Assembly (NCBI GenBank): GCA_016218975.1
Contig: JACRCO010000078.1
Coordinates: 1 to 46,721, forward strand
Direction of reading: 5' to 3'
Source: Deltaproteobacteria bacterium
GTDB lineage: Bacteria; Desulfobacterota; Deferrimicrobia; Deferrimicrobiales; Deferrimicrobiaceae
Length of the DNA: 46,721 nt
This document shows, piece by piece, positions 32,387 to 40,292 of the stretch. Below the pieces are notes generated by a model. The model was given only the letters and a program-made list of their open reading frames with translations, was not told where the DNA came from and did not search any database. Position 1 is the stretch's first letter. Every line of letters begins with the position of its first letter. The translations under genes were made by a program, and so were the position numbers.

Positions 32387-33297
32387 GCCGCCTCCCGGAA
32401 TGCCTGGACGTTGTCGGGATGCCGGAATACCAGGAGGTCCGCCCCCGCGGCGAGGCATGCCCACCCCGTCGCTTCTTCCCACCTGCGTCCGCGCACGACC
32501 GCATCGCCCCATGTGACCTCGGACGCATCGACCGCCTCCCTCGCCTTCCAGGCGTCTCCAAGGTGGCACAGAACGGGCCGGGCCAGCATGGCGTCGCCGG
32601 AAAGCCCCGCGAGCCGGATCCGTTCCACGATCGAGTATGTGTATTCCAGTCCGTATCCGAGTCCGCCCGTAAGCGGGTCGATCAGGATCCTTTCAGGAGG
32701 GACGCCGATATCCGACAGGAGAAGATTAGCCTGTTTCGCCATGTTGATGTCGATCGGGGACCAGGCGACGACCCCGTGGCCGTACGCAAGGGCGGCGCCG
32801 CCCACCAGCCGGTAATTCTTTTCGTCGGCGTAAGAAAGGAAGACGGGGCGTGTCGCGGCTTCGGCGATTGCGGGGAAGAGCGCGGCGTCGGTTCCCTCTT
32901 CGCCGCAGCCTCCCACTATTACGGGGCAGGAGACGGCGGAAAGGACTTCGCGTACGATCCGCGCCCCTTCTTCCGCCGGTTGTCCGCCGCAGTCGGGATG
33001 GCAGCCGTCCAGCGCGAGGAATATGAACTGCGCCTTCCAGTCTTCCGCGCAGCGCTTCGCGAATGCGGCGGGGTCCGTGATCCCGCCCTCGTATGCCTTG
33101 GCGAGGGAGGAAGGCAGATCGCCCCCGCCGGTACGCACCTCCATCCCGAAGGCGGCCCCGTTGGGTTTCTCCCCTTCGGGCGCGAGGTGGAGCGCGTTCT
33201 GTCCGCCCACGGTCACGGGCGTTCCGCCTTCGCCGGCGGGCAGCGTCACGGGGAGGATCCGACCCGGAAAGGACTGCCTGGGCGACGGTACGGTCAT
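32377..33297 (-). CDS. acsD: corrinoid iron-sulfur protein small subunit
   Basis: This 306-residue TIM-barrel subunit pairs with AcsC. Typical stretches are TVGGQNALHLAPEGEKPNGA, FIFLALDGCHPDCG, PIDINMAKQANLLLSDIGVP and ILIDPLTGGLGYGLEYTYSI. The ATG at 33297 overlaps the acsB stop by 4 bases (ATGA), and the stop overlaps the acsC start by 10 bases. Gene order acsB-acsD-acsC with coupling fits stoichiometric expression of the complex. Confidence 0.9.
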   Translation of the reverse strand: MTVPSPRQSFPGRILPVTLPAGEGGTPVTVGGQNALHLAPEGEKPNGAAFGMEVRTGGGDLPSSLAKAYEGGITDPAAFAKRCAEDWKAQFIFLALDGCHPDCGGQPAEEGARIVREVLSAVSCPVIVGGCGEEGTDAALFPAIAEAATRPVFLSYADEKNYRLVGGAALAYGHGVVAWSPIDINMAKQANLLLSDIGVPPERILIDPLTGGLGYGLEYTYSIVERIRLAGLSGDAMLARPVLCHLGDAWKAREAVDASEVTWGDAVVRGRRWEEATGWACLAAGADLLVFRHPDNVQAFREAAWR

Positions 33298-35414
33298 AGC
33301 AGCGGCGGCATGGAGAGAGCCGGGTGCCCCACTTTCTTGAGGTGCTTCACAAGTTCTTCCGGTGTGACTGCGACCGTCTCGTCGGCGATCCTGTCGACCA
33401 GGTCCGGCATGCCGATCTCGGCCGCCCGGGCCGCAAGATCGGCCCCCAGGTATTCCTTCATCTCCTTCGTCATCCATACGACGCGTGCGAGGCCTCCCTC
33501 CGCGGCAAGGAACCGCCTGCTGAGAAGATAATGCTTTCCCACCCCCATGAAGCCGGGGGTCTGGGCGCCCCCTCCGACCGATCCCGCCAGCGTCGAAAAC
33601 CCCATCCCGCACGGTGTCTCCGCCCCTTCGAACTCCCGGTTGACCGCCATCACTCCGTTCGCTTCGGGGATCACAGCAAGGATGCACTCGAAGCAGCCGC
33701 AGGAAGTCATGGGGGCGTCCATGATCGAGTAGAGGTTGAAGCCCGGAACGGTGTTGCGCGAGTGCTCCCTTACGAATGCGTTCACCCCGTCCCACGCGCC
33801 TTTCACGGGATCGAGGACCGCTCCTTTCTTCACGGGCTGGTTAGGCCCCGTCGGTGTGATTTCGTATCCCGCTTTCCCGTCGAGCCAGTTTATCGCTCCG
33901 CACAGCCCCAGCCGCTCGGGGGCGACGATGCAGACGTGGTTCGGAGCGAACGACTGGCAAAGGGTGCAGGAGTAGAACTCCTCGACGGCGTCGTCGGTCA
34001 GCGTCTTCGCACGCGCGTCGCGCTCCGCGTAAACGGTCCTGGCGAACGCCATTCCATTCCTAACGTCCTCATCGAGGGTGTGGATCGCCACTGACACCCG
34101 GTCGACGATGTTCTCGAAGTCGGCGTGCATCTTCGCGTAGAGCATCATCCCAAGGTCCGCGAGGCTGAATCCCTTGTCCTTCGCTTCGCAGGAGATCCGG
34201 ATCCACGTGGTGTCCCGTTGGGCCACGTGCATCGTGCCTTCACCGTAATTGACGATCCGGTGTATGCGTCGCTCCAGCACGGATTCGAAGTCCTTCTGCA
34301 TGCGGTTTCCGGCGACAGTGACGACGATCCCGAGAGGGAGCGTCCCGCCCTTCGGAAGATCGGAGATGTCGGGGCCGACGACGGATATCTCCTTGTCGCG
34401 AACTTCCGACATCGGGGCGGAGACGACCAACTCGTAGGCGGGGCCGCGACCCCCGCCGAATTCCGCATACGTGTCGCTTTTGCGGATTCGTTCCCCCTCG
34501 TACGCGGGGCCGAACGCGATGGGGATAGGGATCTTCACGATCTTCGCCTTTATCCCGCGGACCTCCATGCCGACCCGGACCATCTCTTCCCCTGCGGGGC
34601 GCCGCAGCAGGGCGCCGGGAAACTCCGGGAGATTCGTGTCGGTGATGACGGGAAATCCGGCCTTCATCGCCCCGGCGATAACGGCGAGCCCGATATCGTC
34701 CATGGGACCCAGCGCGCAGACGAACGCCTTTACCCGCTGGGAGAGGTAGTTGTACATCGCCGAGGACTGGCCGCGCCCGATGCCGCCGAAGGTCAGTCCC
34801 GCCCGGACGGCGAAGTTGACGGCGTGAATGACGGCGGGGAGCGGACCGAGCGGAAACGTCTTGAAGTCGTCACCGAGCTTCACGCCCGCCTTGTTCATCT
34901 GTTGCGCCACATCTCCCGCCAGGAAGACGAGGAGCCCGATTTCCTGGAACTGCCGGACCATGGCGGCGGCCGCCGCCGGCTCCGAAGCCCTGCCGATGAC
35001 CACCGCGACTCCCGGCACCGTGCCGTCGACCATGAAGATGCCGAGTTTGCGCAGGATCGAGTCGGGGACGAAGCCGACCGAAGGCGGCGCGAACGGGTTC
35101 CCGTCCTTGTGCGAAAGCGCCCCAAGCACGTCGGCGGCCAGCAGTGTGGCGGCCCCGGCCTCCAGGGCGTTCTCGAGCGTCGGGGAATTCCGAAGGAGCC
35201 CTTCCGCACGATCGAGGACCTTCCCGCCGTCCGCAAGCGTGGTCGTCTTCAAATCCGTCAGGCCGAACGCGACGGGAAGTTCGTACGCGGTGTCCGGATA
35301 ACCGAGGGAGGCGTTTCCTCCCCGCCGTGCGGTCTGATGGGACAGGGATTCCCTCGTCAGAGAAATGACGCTTCTCGCGCCCCGTATGCAGGACGAGCAG
35401 AACGATTCGGTCAT
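33294..35414 (-). CDS. acsB: acetyl-CoA synthase subunit (CODH/ACS beta or alpha, bacterial type)
   Basis: This 706-residue enzyme condenses a methyl group, CO and CoA to acetyl-CoA. The A-cluster ligands are all present: FYSCTLCQSFAPNHVCIV and LGLCGAINW give the four Fe4S4 Cys (spacings 2, 8, 9), and SCGCFEC gives the CGC pair for nickel. The N-terminal domain that in bacterial enzymes docks to CODH is also present (FCSSCIRGARSVISL to about residue 300), unlike archaeal CdhC. I chose the ATG at 35414 with AAGGAG 5 bases upstream. It is the first gene of the operon. The partner CODH subunit is not adjacent. Confidence 0.92.
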   Translation of the reverse strand: MTESFCSSCIRGARSVISLTRESLSHQTARRGGNASLGYPDTAYELPVAFGLTDLKTTTLADGGKVLDRAEGLLRNSPTLENALEAGAATLLAADVLGALSHKDGNPFAPPSVGFVPDSILRKLGIFMVDGTVPGVAVVIGRASEPAAAAAMVRQFQEIGLLVFLAGDVAQQMNKAGVKLGDDFKTFPLGPLPAVIHAVNFAVRAGLTFGGIGRGQSSAMYNYLSQRVKAFVCALGPMDDIGLAVIAGAMKAGFPVITDTNLPEFPGALLRRPAGEEMVRVGMEVRGIKAKIVKIPIPIAFGPAYEGERIRKSDTYAEFGGGRGPAYELVVSAPMSEVRDKEISVVGPDISDLPKGGTLPLGIVVTVAGNRMQKDFESVLERRIHRIVNYGEGTMHVAQRDTTWIRISCEAKDKGFSLADLGMMLYAKMHADFENIVDRVSVAIHTLDEDVRNGMAFARTVYAERDARAKTLTDDAVEEFYSCTLCQSFAPNHVCIVAPERLGLCGAINWLDGKAGYEITPTGPNQPVKKGAVLDPVKGAWDGVNAFVREHSRNTVPGFNLYSIMDAPMTSCGCFECILAVIPEANGVMAVNREFEGAETPCGMGFSTLAGSVGGGAQTPGFMGVGKHYLLSRRFLAAEGGLARVVWMTKEMKEYLGADLAARAAEIGMPDLVDRIADETVAVTPEELVKHLKKVGHPALSMPPLL

Positions 35415-35750
35415 CTCGACTCCTTGTGGGGAGAAACGGCAGTCATAGGTCGTTCTGAAATTGTAATGCATGGGAAACTCCCGAACCAAGGAAAATCGGG
35501 CGCGGGCCGCACCCTTCCCGCACGGAATCAGCCGCGAAACACGGCATGCGTCCTTGCCATCCCATCGGGGGAAGGCGGCCCTTCGGTAAGTTCATCGGGA
35601 GACGATAATGTCAGTATAGCGACAAATGTGTGCGTACGTTTTCGGCGCTTTCGGGAAAACATATTGAATAACACGGGATCGCGGTTGGCACGGCGGTTGC
35701 CGTTTCGTCGTTCCGTCGGCAACATCACCTGTCACCAGGGAGGTAACCAA
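35415..35750. other. divergent control region between acsB and amt
   Basis: This gap of 336 bases separates the acs operon from the first ammonium transporter. On the plus side it holds a near-perfect sigma-54 promoter (listed separately). For acsB a weak pair TTGGTT / TTACAA with 17-base spacing lies on the minus strand at about 35491-35463. No gene is seen. Confidence 0.5.
35685..35701 (+). promoter_or_regulatory. sigma-54 promoter of the first amt gene
   Basis: TTGGCACGGCGGTTGCC matches the -24/-12 consensus, with GG (35687-35688) and GC (35699-35700) exactly 10 bases apart. It is 50 bases upstream of the ATG, as expected for a nitrogen-regulated (NtrC-type) ammonium transporter gene. Confidence 0.8.
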
Positions 35751-36971
35751 ATGAATACCGGCGACACGGCGTGGCTGCTCGTATCGGCGGCGCTCGTGAT
35801 GCTCATGACGCCCGGGTTGGCGCTCTTCTACGGCGGAATGGTCCGCAGGAAGAACATCCTCGGTACGATCATGCAGTCCTTCATCATCCTCGGGGTGATA
35901 AGCGTCGAGTGGATCCTCGTCGGCTACAGCTTCTCCTTCGGGCCGGACCACGGCGGCGTCATCGGCGACCTTTCCTGGTTCGCCCTGAACGGCGTCGGGC
36001 TCACCCCGTTCAAGGATTACGCCGCCACGGTTCCACACCAGGCGTTCATGATCTACCAGATGATGTTCGCGGTCATCACCCCCGCGCTGATCACCGGGGC
36101 TTTCGCGGAGCGTTTCAAGTTTTCCACCTTTCTCGTGTTCACGCTTCTCTGGGCGCTGCTCGTCTACAATCCGGTGGCGCACTGGGTGTGGGGAATCGGC
36201 GGATGGATCCGCAACCTGGGCGCTCTTGATTTCGCCGGAGGGACCGTCGTCCACATCACCTCAGGCGTCAGCGCTCTCGCGGCGGCTCTCGTCATCGGGA
36301 AGCGGAAGGGGTTCGGCGTCGACAACATGGCGCCGCACAACCTGCCGATGACGGTGCTCGGCGCCGCGATCCTCTGGTTCGGCTGGTTCGGGTTCAACGC
36401 GGGGAGCGCTCTCGCGGCGGGCGACCTTTCCACCAGCGCCTTCGTCAACACCCATACGGCTGCGGCGACGGCGACGCTTTCCTGGGTATTTGCCGAGTGG
36501 ATGCACCGCGGGAAGCCGACGGTGCTCGGCGCCGCATCCGGTTGCGTCGCCGGTCTGGTCGGGATCACTCCTGCCGCGGGGTTCGTGCAGCCGATGGGCG
36601 CTCTCGCCATCGGGCTCCTGGCGGGCGCCGTCTGTTACGGGGCCGTGATGATGAAGGGAAAGTTGGGATATGACGATTCCCTGGACGTAGTCGGCGTGCA
36701 CTGCGTTGGAGGCACGCTCGGAGCGCTGTGCACCGGACTGTTCGCCACGACCGCCGTCAACGCGGCGGGGGCGAACGGGCTTCTGTACGGAAACCCGAAG
36801 TTGCTCGCCATCCAGGCGTTGGCGGTCGCCGTGACATTGGTGTACTCCTTCGCGGTAAGTTTCGGGCTTCTGAAATTGCTCGACATGACCATGGGGCTCC
36901 GGGTTTCCAAGGAGGACGAGATACAGGGCCTCGACGTGTCCATGCACGGGGAATCGGGATACAACTGGTGA
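35751..36971 (+). CDS. amt: ammonium transporter (Amt/MEP/Rh family), copy 1
   Basis: This 406-residue protein of 11 membrane helices carries ammonium or ammonia across the inner membrane. It starts NTGDTAWLLVSAALVMLMTP without a separate signal peptide, like archaeal-type Amt1. The pore residues are visible in LDFAGGTVVHITSGVSALAA (Asp and first pore His) and DSLDVVGVHCVGGTLGALCT (second His). AHWVWG and GWFGFNAGSA are other family hallmarks. GGGAGG precedes the ATG. It is about 85% identical to the next transporter, and no glnK gene lies between or after them. Confidence 0.92.
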   Translation: MNTGDTAWLLVSAALVMLMTPGLALFYGGMVRRKNILGTIMQSFIILGVISVEWILVGYSFSFGPDHGGVIGDLSWFALNGVGLTPFKDYAATVPHQAFMIYQMMFAVITPALITGAFAERFKFSTFLVFTLLWALLVYNPVAHWVWGIGGWIRNLGALDFAGGTVVHITSGVSALAAALVIGKRKGFGVDNMAPHNLPMTVLGAAILWFGWFGFNAGSALAAGDLSTSAFVNTHTAAATATLSWVFAEWMHRGKPTVLGAASGCVAGLVGITPAAGFVQPMGALAIGLLAGAVCYGAVMMKGKLGYDDSLDVVGVHCVGGTLGALCTGLFATTAVNAAGANGLLYGNPKLLAIQALAVAVTLVYSFAVSFGLLKLLDMTMGLRVSKEDEIQGLDVSMHGESGYNW

Positions 36972-37076
36972 GAAATAAGGTTTAAGTTCCCGTATCCGCC
37001 GGCGCGGCGACCGTCCGGAGGGAAATGCGGGGCAAGGTCCTCCGTGGAGGTGATGGGGCCGACCATTCCTTATCGG

Positions 37077-37108
37077 AGGGGGGACGCCGGGTTTTTCCCG
37101 GCGCCCCC
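37077..37108 (+). terminator. terminator between the two amt genes
   Basis: The hairpin GGGG-A-CGCCGGG, loop TTTTT, CCCGGCG-CCCCC has a strong GC stem with one bulged A. It ends copy 1 transcription before the second promoter. Confidence 0.6.
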
Positions 37109-37126
37109 ATTATGTAGTTATTACTT

Positions 37127-37154
37127 CATAAACGTTTCACGATCGACGTTTATG
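37127..37154. promoter_or_regulatory. inverted repeat upstream of the second amt gene
   Basis: CATAAACGT (37127-37135) and ACGTTTATG (37146-37154) form a perfect 9-bp inverted repeat with a 10-base spacer, about 60-85 bases upstream of the sigma-54 box. The distance suits an enhancer-binding protein. The sequence does not resemble the NtrC site (GCAC...GTGC). Confidence 0.5.
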
Positions 37155-37210
37155 TAGCTCATCTTGTCTCGTCCTTCCGCGAATGTCCTTCATTATCGAA
37201 GATTTCGTAC

Positions 37211-37228
37211 CCGGCATGGGGATTGCCA
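37211..37228 (+). promoter_or_regulatory. sigma-54 promoter of the second amt gene
   Basis: CCGGCATGGGGATTGCCA has GG (37213-37214) and GC (37225-37226) exactly 10 bases apart with GGCA and TTGC intact. The match is somewhat weaker than that of copy 1. It is about 51 bases before the ATG. Confidence 0.65.
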
Positions 37229-37278
37229 ATTCTCCTCGAATCGGCCCCACTTCACCTCGCCCGGAGGAGGATTAAGGT

Positions 37279-38499
37279 ATGAACACCGGCGACACCGCCT
37301 GGCTGCTCGTCTCCGCAGCGCTCGTCATGCTCATGACCCCCGGATTGGCGCTCTTTTACGGCGGAATGGTCCGGCAGAAGAACATCCTGGCCACCGTCAT
37401 GCAATCGTTCATCGTTCTCGGGCTGATCAGTATCGAGTGGATGCTCGTCGGCTACAGCTTTTCCTTCGGGCCTGACCGCGGAGGCGTCATAGGAGACCTT
37501 TCGTGGTTCGCGCTGAACGGCGTCGGGCTCGACCCGTTCAAGGACTACGCGGCAACGGTCCCCCACCAGGCGTTCATGATCTACCAGATGATGTTCGCGG
37601 TCATCACCCCCGCCCTGATCACGGGAGCGTTCGCGGAACGGTTCAAGTTCTCCACGTATTTAGTGTTCGCCCTCCTGTGGTCGCTTCTTGTGTACAACCC
37701 GGTGGCCCACTGGGTGTGGGGGACCGGCGGATGGCTGCGCAACCTCGGGGTGCTCGATTTCGCCGGCGGGACCGTCGTCCACATCACCGCGGGTGTCAGC
37801 GCTCTCGCGGCGGCGCTCGCGGTCGGAAAGCGCCGCGGATACGGACTCGAAATCCTTGCCCCGCACAACCTGCCGATGACGGTGCTCGGCGCCGCGATCC
37901 TCTGGTTCGGCTGGTTCGGATTCAACGCGGGGAGCGCCCTTGCGGCGGGGAACCTCTCCACGAGCGCGTTCGTGAATACCCATATGGCCGCCGCGGCCGC
38001 GACCCTGACCTGGGTTTTCGCCGAGTGGATCCACCGTGGCAAGCCGACCGTACTCGGCGCGGCCTCCGGATGCATCGCGGGCCTCGGCACGATTACCCCT
38101 GCCTCCGGTTTCGTAGTGCCGGCCTCCGCCGTCGCCATCGGCGCCGTGGCGGGAGTCGTGTGCTACTGGGCGGTGATGATGAAGGGGAAACTTGGCTACG
38201 ACGATTCGCTGGACGTGGTCGGCGTCCATTGCGTCGGCGGGACACTCGGGACCCTGGCCACCGGAGTGTTCGCCACTACCGCGGTCAACTCCGCAGGGGC
38301 CAACGGGCTTCTGTACGGAAATCCCAGGCAATTGGCCGTGCAGGCGTTGGCCGCAGGCGTGATCCTCGTCTACTCGTTTGCGGTGAGTTACGGCCTGTTC
38401 AAGGTTCTCGACAAGACCATGGGGCTTCGCGTGGCGGATGAACACGAAATCATGGGCCTGGACCTGTCGCAGCACGGGGAGGCGGGGTACAACTCGTAA
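37279..38499 (+). CDS. amt: ammonium transporter (Amt/MEP/Rh family), copy 2
   Basis: Of the same length (406) and topology as copy 1, it is about 85% identical, with the same pore Asp and twin His (LDFAGGTVVHITAGVSALAA, DSLDVVGVHCVGGTLGTLAT). Differences are spread along the protein and concentrated in loops and helix ends, which suggests an old tandem duplication rather than an assembly repeat. GGAGG lies upstream of the ATG. It has its own terminator-separated sigma-54 promoter, so expression may differ from copy 1. Confidence 0.92.
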   Translation: MNTGDTAWLLVSAALVMLMTPGLALFYGGMVRQKNILATVMQSFIVLGLISIEWMLVGYSFSFGPDRGGVIGDLSWFALNGVGLDPFKDYAATVPHQAFMIYQMMFAVITPALITGAFAERFKFSTYLVFALLWSLLVYNPVAHWVWGTGGWLRNLGVLDFAGGTVVHITAGVSALAAALAVGKRRGYGLEILAPHNLPMTVLGAAILWFGWFGFNAGSALAAGNLSTSAFVNTHMAAAAATLTWVFAEWIHRGKPTVLGAASGCIAGLGTITPASGFVVPASAVAIGAVAGVVCYWAVMMKGKLGYDDSLDVVGVHCVGGTLGTLATGVFATTAVNSAGANGLLYGNPRQLAVQALAAGVILVYSFAVSYGLFKVLDKTMGLRVADEHEIMGLDLSQHGEAGYNS

Positions 38500-38529
38500 A
38501 TACCGGCCGCGGAGGGAAAAGGCGGCGGC

Positions 38530-39387
38530 TCACTGCGCCAGCGCGGCATTCCGGTTAGACAGCTCGACAGTGGTGGTTCCCCCGCGAACCGCCACCGGAA
38601 GGTCCCACACGATCTGCACGTTCCCGTGCAGCATGCGGGCGTACAGGAAGTACATGCCGTTTCCCAGCTTCACTTCCGCCGACCCGTCCTCCCGGACGGG
38701 GACGTTTTCTATCTTTATTCCCTTGAGTGAGTCGTCGAGCCCGACGGCGCTGCGGACGGCCTGTTCCTTGCCGATGACGAGGTTGGTGATCAGGTCGTAA
38801 TAGAGTGTCCTGTACATCTGCTCGTAACGGTCCACGGTGGCCGCCAGCTCGATGACCTCCTCCCTGGGCATCATGGAAACGAACGTCCATCCCTTGGGTG
38901 CGAACCGATCGGTCGGAGAGAGCCGGAGATAGTCCCGCACGGGGCGTGACGAGATCCCGATGCGGTCGACCGTCGCTTCGTGCGCCCGCTCTCCCGGCGT
39001 TTTTCCATCCGCGAAGGTGAATTCCTTTGGGTCTACGTTCAGCAGGTACAGGCGGGTATCCTTGCCGCGGACGTATCCTTCCGGTTTCAGGTAGACCCCG
39101 ATCCTGAGGAGGATTATTCCTTCCTGCCGGGGGATGGCTTCTCCCTGCGGCGCGGTCAGGATTTCGAGCACGTTGCCGCCCCGCGTCCACTTGACCTTCG
39201 TATGGGCGTAGTTTTCCAGGATCCAGGCCGGTATGAACACCTCGTCCTTGACGGCGAGCCCCTTGGCGTCGAGCGGGAGGCCGTCGACGAGGATGGCGAT
39301 GTCCGGATTCGCGAGGGCGGCGGAGCACAGCAGGAGGAGGATGAGGACTGCGGCCGGCAATCCGGCGCAGCGGGGTATCGGCTTCAT
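38530..39387 (-). CDS. secreted protein with copper-amine-oxidase-like stalk domain
   Basis: This 285-residue protein has a signal peptide (AGLPAAVLILLLLCSAALAN). Next comes a stalk-like domain (IAILVDGLPLDAKGLAVKDE, VFIPAWILENYAHTKVKWTR), which resembles the copper amine oxidase N-terminal domain used as a non-catalytic repeat in surface proteins. The rest (RLYLLNVDPKEFTFADGKTP, LYYDLITNLVIGKEQAVRSA) has no recognised domain. Function unknown; probably periplasmic. It is convergent with the second amt gene, 30 bases apart. Confidence 0.7.
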   Translation of the reverse strand: MKPIPRCAGLPAAVLILLLLCSAALANPDIAILVDGLPLDAKGLAVKDEVFIPAWILENYAHTKVKWTRGGNVLEILTAPQGEAIPRQEGIILLRIGVYLKPEGYVRGKDTRLYLLNVDPKEFTFADGKTPGERAHEATVDRIGISSRPVRDYLRLSPTDRFAPKGWTFVSMMPREEVIELAATVDRYEQMYRTLYYDLITNLVIGKEQAVRSAVGLDDSLKGIKIENVPVREDGSAEVKLGNGMYFLYARMLHGNVQIVWDLPVAVRGGTTTVELSNRNAALAQ

Positions 39388-39489
39388 GGGGACCTCCAGG
39401 CGTTCGCCCCAATGATACTTCCGTTCGGTTCCTTTGTGTTATGTTTAAAATTTACGATCGTGAATAATCGCTTCAGAGGCGTCCGGAAA

Positions 39490-40263
39490 TTGAAACGAAA
39501 GATGCTCTTCCTGCTGGCCCATCCCGACGATGAAACATTCGGGCCGGGAGGCACCATCGCGAAATATTCGGCCGAGGGGGTTGCCGTATATCTTGCGGTG
39601 GCCACGAAGGGGCAGGCGGGAATGGCGGGGGATCCTCCTCTCACCGACAGGGAGCACCTGGGAGAAGTACGCGCCGCGGAGCTGATGTGCGCAGCAGGGG
39701 TTCTCGGAATACGGAAAGTCGCTTTCCTGGGCTTCGAGGATGGGCGGCTCGTCCAAACACCACTGGACTGCCTCGTGGAGAAATGCGTCGAGCAGATACG
39801 CCGGGTGCGGCCCCATGTGGTCGTCGGTTTCGGTCCGGAAGGCGTGTCCCGCCATCCCGACCACATGGCGATGTCGCGGGCGGCGGCGGAGGCGTTCGAT
39901 GCGGCGGCGGACCCTTCGCGGTTTCCCGGACAGCTCGTGAACGGAGTTACTGCGTGGGCGTCCGCGAAGTTGTACCGGATCGAGGTCGAAAGGGAGATAT
40001 TGGAACATTGGAACGTACCGTTCGCGGGCGTTCCGCGGAAAGAGATCACCACCGTCGTCGACACTTCGTCCTATGTAGATACGAAAATCGAAGCGTTCGG
40101 ATGCCACCGAACCCAGTCGAAGGATTCCGCGAGGATTCTTGCCCGGGAGGGATACCGCGAGTTCGCGCGCAGGGAAACATTCGTGCTCGCGAAGTCCCGT
40201 CTTCCTCGCGTGAACCTGCCGGAAATCGACATGTTCGACGGGATACCGGACGAGCCCCGGTGA
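39490..40263 (+). CDS. LmbE/PIG-L-family N-acetylglucosamine-type deacetylase
   Basis: This protein of about 257 residues has the zinc-deacetylase motif LLAHPDDETFGPGGTIAKYS (AHPDDE) at its start and the second metal His in SRHPDHMAMSRAAAEAFDAA. It resembles BshB and MshB, enzymes of low-molecular-weight thiol synthesis, and other LmbE enzymes that act on GlcNAc-type substrates. The start is uncertain: TTG at 39490, GTG at 39460 or ATG at 39502 are all in frame, and none has a strong ribosome binding site. It lies 29 bases before a YchF-like GTPase gene. Confidence 0.8.
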   Translation: MKRKMLFLLAHPDDETFGPGGTIAKYSAEGVAVYLAVATKGQAGMAGDPPLTDREHLGEVRAAELMCAAGVLGIRKVAFLGFEDGRLVQTPLDCLVEKCVEQIRRVRPHVVVGFGPEGVSRHPDHMAMSRAAAEAFDAAADPSRFPGQLVNGVTAWASAKLYRIEVEREILEHWNVPFAGVPRKEITTVVDTSSYVDTKIEAFGCHRTQSKDSARILAREGYREFARRETFVLAKSRLPRVNLPEIDMFDGIPDEPR

Positions 40264-40275
40264 GAAATGCGGGCC
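40259..40275 (-). repeat. dispersed GGCCCGCATTTCTCACC repeat, copy 4 (inverted)
   Basis: GGTGAGAAATGCGGGCC is the exact reverse complement of the 17-base form and contains the LmbE-family gene's stop codon. Confidence 0.5.
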
Positions 40276-40292
40276 AGGAGGTGTAACCGGCG

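Larger units (their letters stand above)
36972..37278. other. spacer between the amt genes
   Basis: This stretch of 307 bases contains no gene. It holds a small CCTCC/GGAGG hairpin (about 37040-37051), the terminator at 37077-37108, a perfect inverted repeat at 37127-37154 and the second sigma-54 promoter. Confidence 0.5.

Noticed and set aside
34125-35750. Upstream extension of the first amt frame
   Set aside because: The frame is open for 542 codons before the ATG at 35751, but it is antisense to acsB. The ribosome binding site and the sigma-54 promoter place the start at 35751.
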